Below, one piece after another: positions 1 through 3,684 of a stretch of DNA of 5,539 bases. The stretch covers positions 1-5,539 of the forward strand of contig JAHWJN010000030.1 in NCBI GenBank assembly GCA_019348395.1, given 5' to 3'. This stretch comes from Chloroflexota bacterium (GTDB taxonomy: Bacteria; Chloroflexota; Limnocylindria; QHBO01). Both the position numbers and the translations under genes were made by a program. The notes beneath the pieces were generated by a model. The model did no database searches. It was not told where the DNA came from and saw nothing but the letters and a program-made list of their open reading frames with translations. Every line of letters starts with the position of its first letter. The first letter of the stretch is position 1.

Positions 1-1
1 A

Positions 2-79
2 GATTCGGAGCCGGAGTTTACCTTGCTCCACATCCTTAGCGGCGAGGAGCTGACCTTCCCCTACGAGGCGCCCCGGTGA
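2..79 (+). CDS. 3' end of an unidentified gene (partial)
   Basis: This frame is open from the window edge to TGA at 77-79 and encodes 25 residues ending in LTFPYEAPR. The other two forward frames stop at 37-39 and 49-51, so this is the only open forward frame here. Its TGA overlaps the GTG of the following carboxypeptidase reading frame in a GTGA arrangement, the usual sign of translational coupling in an operon. That overlap is the main reason to believe the frame is real. Too little remains to name a family: no motif, signal or membrane segment is visible. If real, the upstream gene was once co-transcribed with the secreted peptidase. Confidence 0.42.
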   Translation, partial: DSEPEFTLLHILSGEELTFPYEAPR

Positions 80-404
80 GCCGCAGCGTTGCCGTCGCTG
101 TCATGAGCGCCCTATTCGTGCTCAGTTCGGGCGCCGAGCCGGCCAGGGCATACCCACCTGTCGACTCGGGCTATCTGGACTACGCCGAGATGGTGGCAAC
201 CATCGAGCAGATCGCCGCCGGCAAACCCTCCATCGCGCGACTCTTCAGCATCGGGCGCGGTCATCAAGGTCGCGAGCTGTGGGCGGCGGCGAAGGTCAGC
301 GACAACGTCGGGGTGGACGAGGAGGAGCCGGAGGTCGTCTTCACGACGGTGGCATGCACGGGCGGGAGCACATGAGCACCGAGATGGCGGTCGCCCTTTT
401 CCGT
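76..404 (+). pseudogene. Secreted M14 zinc carboxypeptidase, frameshifted and truncated remnant
   Basis: The reading frame starts at GTG 76 and begins with a signal peptide: a hydrophobic stretch at residues 5-18 and a likely cleavage site after ARA at residue 25. The family signature SIGRGHQGRELW follows at residues 58-69, then KVSDN and EPEVVFT up to residue 90. This matches the N-terminal part of bacterial M14 metallocarboxypeptidases. The next element of the family, the first zinc-binding motif, appears only in the -1 frame, as GGMHGREHMSTEMA from 348. It keeps the HxxE ligands (His at 357-359, Glu at 366-368) and the Arg between them. In the original frame translation ends at TGA 373-375. 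A one-base loss near 343-348 would explain this. Similarity then fades after about 404, and the shifted frame ends at TAG 543-545. The third zinc ligand, normally more than 100 residues further on, is absent. I infer a dead gene. A sequencing indel could explain the shift but not the truncation. Confidence 0.82.
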
Positions 405-531
405 GTCACCAGGTGGAAGGCCCACCTCGCGAGAAGCGGGGTCGTGGCGACATTCCGCGCCATGCGTCAGACGGTTATGCGCTCAACGTCGCGAGCGCGG
501 AGTGGCCGTGCCCGGCGGTCACTCCTCGGCG

Positions 532-540
532 TGATACGCT
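532..540 (+). promoter_or_regulatory. Candidate extended -10 for tRNA-Gly
   Basis: The sequence TGATACGCT combines a TG dinucleotide with a TANNNT hexamer (TACGCT, 535-540). It is the best -10-like match upstream of the tRNA. No good -35 hexamer lies 16-18 bases before it, where the sequence is GC-rich. It would give a precursor leader of roughly 75 bases before the mature tRNA. The assignment is tentative. Confidence 0.28.
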
Positions 541-579
541 CTTAGGTGCGCTGTGGGGAAGTCCTCCGGCCGCTCGGAA

Positions 580-611
580 CCAGTAAACGCTCCAGCTGAG
601 CGTGGAACTGG
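580..611 (+). other. Imperfect hairpin in the tRNA-Gly leader
   Basis: The outer arms CCAG (580-583) and CTGG (608-611) flank a 6-bp inner stem, ACGCTC (587-592) with GAGCGT (598-603), around the loop CAGCT. An internal loop separates the two stems. No T-run follows, so it does not look like an intrinsic terminator. It would lie in the 5' leader of the tRNA precursor if transcription starts near 547. A second small pairing, GAAC (605-608) with GTTC (616-619), competes with the outer arm. Confidence 0.3.
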
Positions 612-621
612 CAAAGTTCGG

Positions 622-697
622 GCGGGAGTAGCTCAGTTGGCAGAGCGGCAGCCTTCCAAGCTGCATGTCGCGGGTTCGATCCCCGTCTCCCGCTCCA
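622..697 (+). tRNA. tRNA-Gly (anticodon UCC), CCA encoded
   Basis: The full cloverleaf can be folded by eye. The acceptor stem GCGGGAG (622-628) pairs perfectly with CTCCCGC (687-693). The D stem is GCTC/GAGC (631-634, 643-646). The anticodon stem GCAGC/GCTGC (648-652, 660-664) encloses the loop CTTCCAA, with anticodon TCC at 655-657. The variable loop has five bases. The T arm has loop TTCGATC (675-681) and one G-U closing pair. The discriminator base is T (694), as usual for bacterial glycine tRNAs, and CCA (695-697) is encoded in the DNA. The tRNA would read GGA and GGG. All expected conserved bases seen suggest a functional gene. It faces the CoA-transferase, whose stop lies 16 bases downstream. 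Confidence 0.97.
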
Positions 698-710
698 ACC
701 CACTCCCCCG

Positions 711-720
711 GCGCTAGCGC
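711..720. repeat. Perfect 10-bp palindrome on the CoA-transferase stop codon
   Basis: The palindrome GCGCTAGCGC is centred on the TAG stop (714-716 in plus coordinates) of the minus-strand CoA-transferase and lies 13 bases after the tRNA CCA end. As RNA it could form only a short stem with almost no loop, so termination from it alone is doubtful. It may be simple GC-rich chance, but it occupies the boundary between two converging transcripts. Confidence 0.35.
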
Positions 721-1835
721 AGGTCGTGCAGAACGGCCTCCGTGTGGGCGCCCAGCCGCGGTGGAGGATGGCGAACCGGGGTTCGCGCGCCGTCGACCAG
801 GATGGGCGCGGGCGCCAGCCGCATGCCATCCAGCTCCACGTCCCACGCGCCAGCGTGCGCCCGCCGCAGCATGGCGACCGAATCGCCGACCCGGTTGACC
901 GGACCGACCGGCACGTCGGCAGCCACGAGCGCCTCGACCAGGTCGTCCCGCCGCCACCGGGCGACCACGGTGGCCAGGCGGTCGATCACCCCGCTCCGCC
1001 GCGCCAGGCGGTCGGCATTGGTGGCCCATCGCGGGTCCGGGTCGAGGCCCAGCACCTCGCACAGTCGCCGGAACTGCCCGTCGTTGCCGACCGCGATCAC
1101 GACGTCGCCGTCGAGCGCCGCGAATGCCTGGTACGGAACGATGTTCGGGTGGGCGTTGCCATGCCGCTCCGGCTCGGCGCCGGTGGCGAGGTGGTTGCCC
1201 AGGACGTTGACCAGCCCGGTGACGCCCGACTCGATCAGGCTCACATCGACCCGCGATGTCCGACCCCGTTCCACCAGCGCAGCCAGCGCACCCACCGCGC
1301 ACTCCAGGCCGGCCAGCAGGTCGAGCAGCGCCACCCCGACCTTCGTCGGCGGACCGTCGGGCTGGCCGGTGACCGACATGAGCCCGCTGACCGCCTGTGC
1401 GAGCAGGTCGTAGGCGGGGCGATCCGCATCGGCTCCCGCGAACCCGCCGACGCACGCCACGACGAGCTCCGGATGGCGCGCGCGAAGGAGGTCGGGCGCC
1501 AGGCCCATGCGATCGGCGGTGGCCGGGCGGTAGTTGTGCACGAGCAGGTCGGACGAGGCGAGGAGGCGGTCAAGATTGGCCCGCCCGGCATCCGTGCGCA
1601 GGTCGAGCACGACCGAGCGCTTGTTGCGATTGACCGATGCGAAGTAGGCGCTGCGGCGATCTGCCGGATCGCCCCACCACGGCGGACCCCAGTTCCGGGT
1701 CTCGTCGCCGTCGGGGGGCTCCACCTTGATGACGTCCGCGCCGAGATCGGCGAGCAGCATGGTCGCGAACGGCCCGGCCAGGACGCGACTCAGGTCGGCG
1801 ACGCGGATGCCGTCGAGCGGGAGCGGATCGGTCAC
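714..1835 (-). CDS. Class III CoA-transferase (CaiB/BaiF family)
   Basis: This is a 373-residue protein, close to the usual family length of about 380-430. Family III enzymes move CoA between a CoA thioester and a carboxylic acid in the cytoplasm, through aspartyl-CoA intermediates, often as interlocked dimers. Seen here are the N-terminal signature RVADLSRVLAGPFATMLLAD (11-30) with GADVIKVEPP (32-41), then NRNKRSVVLDL (69-79), HNYRPATADRMGL (100-112), YDLLAQAVSGLM (142-153), GNAHPNIVPYQAF (226-238), VPVGPVN (308-314) and LGAHTEAVL (361-369). Asp172, in VGVALLDLLAG, sits where the catalytic Asp is expected (Asp169 in formyl-CoA transferase). The start is GTG at 1833-1835. There is little Shine-Dalgarno sequence, but a TANNNT hexamer lies 6 bases upstream, so the mRNA may be leaderless. 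The gene is divergent from the luciferase-like gene. The acid and CoA donor cannot be read from sequence, and this family is often mis-assigned to specific substrates, so I give no gene symbol. Confidence 0.95.
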   Translation of the reverse strand: MTDPLPLDGIRVADLSRVLAGPFATMLLADLGADVIKVEPPDGDETRNWGPPWWGDPADRRSAYFASVNRNKRSVVLDLRTDAGRANLDRLLASSDLLVHNYRPATADRMGLAPDLLRARHPELVVACVGGFAGADADRPAYDLLAQAVSGLMSVTGQPDGPPTKVGVALLDLLAGLECAVGALAALVERGRTSRVDVSLIESGVTGLVNVLGNHLATGAEPERHGNAHPNIVPYQAFAALDGDVVIAVGNDGQFRRLCEVLGLDPDPRWATNADRLARRSGVIDRLATVVARWRRDDLVEALVAADVPVGPVNRVGDSVAMLRRAHAGAWDVELDGMRLAPAPILVDGARTPVRHPPPRLGAHTEAVLHDLR

Positions 1836-1841
1836 CCGCCT

Positions 1842-1847
1842 ACGGTA
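1842..1847 (-). promoter_or_regulatory. -10-like element for the CoA-transferase (leaderless type)
   Basis: On the minus strand the hexamer reads TACCGT and is followed by six bases and then the GTG start at 1835. That spacing would start transcription at or next to the first base of the start codon. No clear -35 is visible. This is a TANNNT match like those seen before two other starts in the window. Confidence 0.5.
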
Positions 1848-1858
1848 GCGCGAGCGCT
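1847..1858. promoter_or_regulatory. Small dyad between the divergent promoters (possible operator)
   Basis: AGCGC (1847-1851) and GCGCT (1854-1858) form a 5-bp inverted repeat around GA. It overlaps the first base of the CoA-transferase -10 and lies in the -35 zone expected for the luciferase-like gene. A bound regulator could act on both genes, but the dyad is short and GC-rich and no regulator gene is present in the window. Confidence 0.22.
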
Positions 1859-1872
1859 GGCACGCCCGCCGC

Positions 1873-1878
1873 TAGCAT
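1873..1878 (+). promoter_or_regulatory. -10-like element for the luciferase-like gene (leaderless type)
   Basis: TAGCAT is followed by seven bases and then ATG at 1886, so transcription would begin at or beside that ATG. The hexamer overlaps another in-frame ATG at 1877, which argues against 1877 as the start if the promoter is real. No convincing -35 was found. Confidence 0.5.
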
Positions 1879-1885
1879 GGACCGC

Positions 1886-2794
1886 ATGAAGATCGGACTG
1901 ATGCTGCCGCTCGGTGACGAGGAGTCGGGTGGCTGGAGCAACCTGCGCGAGCTGGCCGTCACGGCCGACCGAGAGGGCCTCGACTCGGTATGGGGCGCCG
2001 ACCACCTCGTCTTCCGCGACGACGAGAAGGGCTGGCGAGGCATCCACGAGTGCTGGACGGTGCTGACGGCCGTCGCCGCCGTCACGCGGCGGGTGGAAAT
2101 CGGGCCGCTGGTGCTGGCGCTCCCCTTCCGCAACCCGGCGCTCACCGCGAAGATGGCCGCCGAGCTCGACGCGGTCAGCGACGGACGGCTCATCCTGGGC
2201 CTGGGTTGCGGGTGGCACGAGCCGGAGTTCGATGCCTTCGGCTACCCGTTCAGCCATCGCGTCGGCCGCTTCGAGGAGGGGCTCGAGATCCTCGTGCCGC
2301 TCCTGCGAGGCGAGACCGTGACGTTCGAGGGCCGATGGCACCATGCCGAGGAGGCTCGCCTGCTGCCGCAGCCGATCCGTCCCGGCATGCCGGTGCTGAT
2401 CGCCGGCAAGCAGCCGCGCATGCTGAGCCTCGTGGCTCGCCACGCCAACGCCTGGAACGCGGCCTGGTACGGGGATCCGGCCGACGCCGACGAGCTGCGC
2501 ACGCGGATGGAGCGCCTGAACGGCGCGCTCGCCGAGGCGGGTCGCGACCCGTCGACGCTCGAGCTCACCGCCGGGATCTTCGTGGCCATCGACGATGCCG
2601 AGGACGCCCCGAAGACCGCGATCCGCGGCTCGACCGAGGAGATCGCCGACGCCCTGGCCCGGTACGAGGAACTCGGGATCACGCACCTCGTCGCGCACAC
2701 CTGGCCACGGACGCCGGATGCGGTGGCCAGGCTGGCGGCAGCCGCGGGCATGGCCCGAGAACGGGTCGGGTCGGCGGCGACAGCGCGCCTCTAG
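1886..2794 (+). CDS. Luciferase-like (LLM class) oxidoreductase, probably F420-dependent
   Basis: This is a 302-residue TIM-barrel protein of the bacterial luciferase-like superfamily, of typical length (about 280-350). Members oxidise or reduce diverse substrates in the cytoplasm with F420 or FMN. The start MKIGLMLP matches the first barrel strand. DSVWGADHL (33-41) follows, then GLGCGW (105-110) with HEPEFDAFGYPF, HRVGRFEEGLEIL (124-136), VLIAGKQPRML (171-181) and the C-terminal GSTEEIADAL (248-257) with GITHLV. This order is that of the F420-dependent group (TIGR-type LLM enzymes), but cofactor choice cannot be proven from motifs. ATG 1886 is preferred over the in-frame ATG at 1877 because it fits both the family N-terminus and the -10 spacing. 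Choosing 1877 would add only three residues. The gene is divergent from the CoA-transferase, 50 bases apart, and its TAG overlaps the stop of the convergent metallopeptidase. The substrate is unknown. Confidence 0.93.
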   Translation: MKIGLMLPLGDEESGGWSNLRELAVTADREGLDSVWGADHLVFRDDEKGWRGIHECWTVLTAVAAVTRRVEIGPLVLALPFRNPALTAKMAAELDAVSDGRLILGLGCGWHEPEFDAFGYPFSHRVGRFEEGLEILVPLLRGETVTFEGRWHHAEEARLLPQPIRPGMPVLIAGKQPRMLSLVARHANAWNAAWYGDPADADELRTRMERLNGALAEAGRDPSTLELTAGIFVAIDDAEDAPKTAIRGSTEEIADALARYEELGITHLVAHTWPRTPDAVARLAAAAGMARERVGSAATARL

Positions 2795-2814
2795 GAGGCG
2801 GTCGCCGCCGCCTC
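2786..2814. terminator. Inverted repeats over the shared stop codons (possible bidirectional terminator)
   Basis: CGCCTC (2786-2791) and GAGGCG (2795-2800) form a 6-bp stem around TAG, exactly where the two converging genes share CTAG (2791-2794). GAGGCGG (2795-2801) can instead pair with CCGCCTC (2808-2814), a 7-bp stem with a six-base loop. The middle arm is common to both, so the two hairpins are mutually exclusive. No U-tract follows on either strand, so intrinsic termination is unproven. No other terminator is visible between the two convergent genes. Confidence 0.35.
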
Positions 2815-3396
2815 GGTGCCCATCAGGACGTGACGCACCGGCCGACGGGCGCGGCGGGCGCGCGCCAGTGCCGCGGCCACCACGCGCTGGCCGCAGGTGG
2901 CACACACGTGCCAGCGACCCTCGCGTCGCAGGACGACGGGGTGCTCGGGAACCAGCACCCGCCACTGCCGGCGCGGGCGCGCGCGCTGCGCGGCGCGGCG
3001 CTCCGCCAGACGCTCGGCCGCGCCGGGGACGCCCAGCGAGGCCGCGTGCCGCAGTGAGCTGGCATAGCGGGCGGATTCCAGCCGCAGCGCATCGTCGGCG
3101 GCGATGCCGTGCCGCACGTAGAGCGCGAAGGCCAGACGGTAGAACACGAGGCCGTGATGAGGCGCGCGCCGTCGGCGAGGAGCTGGCGCCAGCCAGTGCG
3201 CCAGCTCGTGCAGCAGCGTGAGCCGCTGGTCCAGCGGGTCCGAACCCGCGCGCACCGCGATGCTTCCATCGGATCGACGGGCCACGCCGGTGGAGTGATC
3301 GCCGCGGCGGCGCCGCCAGTCGAGCCGCGGCGGGTCCACGCCGGCATCGGCGCAGACCTCGCACACGAGGGCCTCTGCCCAGGCCGGCGCGCTCAC
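2791..3396 (-). CDS. SprT-like zinc metallopeptidase domain protein
   Basis: This is a 201-residue protein, probably cytoplasmic, as I see no signal peptide or membrane segment. The key motif is HELAH at 63-67, an HExxH zinc site with catalytic Glu64. A likely third ligand is His80 or His81 in PHHGLVFYRLAF, about 13 residues on, which is the HG..F spacing of SprT-like and related small gluzincin domains. Before the motif, STGVAR and GSIAVRAG look like the beta strands that precede the helix in these domains. A CATC pair (Cys165, Cys168) and an N-terminal CEVC pair (Cys12, Cys15) could bind a second zinc. SprT/Spartan proteins usually have a C-terminal zinc ribbon and some cleave DNA-protein crosslinks, but that role is not shown here. 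Positions 130-185 are very Arg-rich, which would suit nucleic-acid contact (inference). GTG at 3396 overlaps the preceding gene's TGA (GTGA), so translation is probably coupled. Confidence 0.8.
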   Translation of the reverse strand: MSAPAWAEALVCEVCADAGVDPPRLDWRRRRGDHSTGVARRSDGSIAVRAGSDPLDQRLTLLHELAHWLAPAPRRRRAPHHGLVFYRLAFALYVRHGIAADDALRLESARYASSLRHAASLGVPGAAERLAERRAAQRARPRRQWRVLVPEHPVVLRREGRWHVCATCGQRVVAAALARARRARRPVRHVLMGTEAAATAS

Positions 3397-3671
3397 CGGC
3401 CGCGCTCGCGCAGCAGACGCCCGACCGCCACGATCCAGGCGTCGAGCTCCGGATCGGCATAGCGCTCATCGTCGTAGGTGAAGGCAGTCATGTCGGCTCC
3501 GTGGGCCGCCACGTATTCGGCCGGACTCACCGAGGCGTGATCGAACGCGCGCGCCGCACGAGCCTGGCGCTCGGGAGTCGCCATCGGGCGGCGGTCGACG
3601 TCAGGGCGCCGAGCCTCGTGGCGACGCCGCCATCGCTCCGTGAGCGCGTCGAGCCGTTCGCGGTGGGTCAT
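3393..3671 (-). CDS. 92-residue protein of unknown function
   Basis: I do not recognise this protein. Residues 1-42 are charged, Arg-rich and probably helical (ERLDALTERWRRRHEARR). The C-terminal half is more acidic and aromatic (AFTYDDERYADPELDAW, 63-79) and ends in a short helix with RLLRERGR. It has no cysteines, signal peptide or membrane segment, so it is likely soluble and cytoplasmic. ATG 3671 is chosen because a -10-like TAGGCT lies seven bases before it. A GTG at 3713 would add 14 residues but would overlap the transporter gene. Its TGA overlaps the start of the HExxH metallopeptidase by four bases, so the two are very likely co-translated and may act together. GC-rich third positions and the tight coupling support it as a real gene. 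Confidence 0.78.
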   Translation of the reverse strand: MTHRERLDALTERWRRRHEARRPDVDRRPMATPERQARAARAFDHASVSPAEYVAAHGADMTAFTYDDERYADPELDAWIVAVGRLLRERGR

Positions 3672-3678
3672 GCGGGAG

Positions 3679-3684
3679 AGCCTA
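3679..3684 (-). promoter_or_regulatory. -10-like element overlapping the transporter stop codon
   Basis: On the minus strand TAGGCT begins with the TAG stop of the MMPL gene, and seven bases separate it from ATG 3671. This is the same leaderless-type spacing seen at the CoA-transferase and luciferase-like genes. The AGG within it could alternatively be a weak, distant ribosome binding site (nine bases from the ATG), so it may serve translation in an operon and not transcription. Confidence 0.42.

Larger units (their letters stand above)
405..621. other. Non-coding stretch between carboxypeptidase remnant and tRNA-Gly
   Basis: No convincing coding frame was found on either strand. The shifted carboxypeptidase frame continues to TAG 543-545 but its residues (Arg-rich, VTRWKAH onward) no longer resemble the M14 family. 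Another frame stays open to TAA 584-586 without recognisable content. The stretch probably contains degenerate 3' remains of the peptidase gene or unrelated sequence joined to it, plus the upstream region of the tRNA. A weak -10 candidate and an imperfect hairpin are listed separately. Confidence 0.5.

Noticed and set aside
340..351. Programmed -1 ribosomal frameshift in the carboxypeptidase gene
   Set aside because: No slippery heptamer is present at the shift point and the C-terminal catalytic part is missing, so a mutation is the simpler explanation.
359..628. 10-bp direct repeat CGGGCGGGAG at 359-368 and 619-628, possible integration footprint
   Set aside because: It is short and GC-rich, and similar strings recur (GCGGGAGAG near 3672-3680). 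One copy is the tRNA acceptor start and the other encodes the HGRE motif, so each has its own explanation.
475..1455. Long minus-strand open frame of 326 codons overlapping the tRNA and CoA-transferase
   Set aside because: It runs antisense through a tRNA and is out of frame with a clear enzyme gene. The product is mostly Arg, Gly, Ala and Pro with no family resemblance, as expected for a GC-rich shadow frame.
726..1889. Plus-strand open frame of 387 codons opposite the CoA-transferase
   Set aside because: It is the antisense of a well-supported gene with strong family motifs. Its composition (His, Arg, Gln, Asp-rich) shows no domain.
1832..3469. Minus-strand open frame of 545 codons across the luciferase-like and metallopeptidase genes
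   Set aside because: It crosses three better supported genes and has low-complexity Arg/Ala/Gly content. Length alone is not evidence at this GC content.
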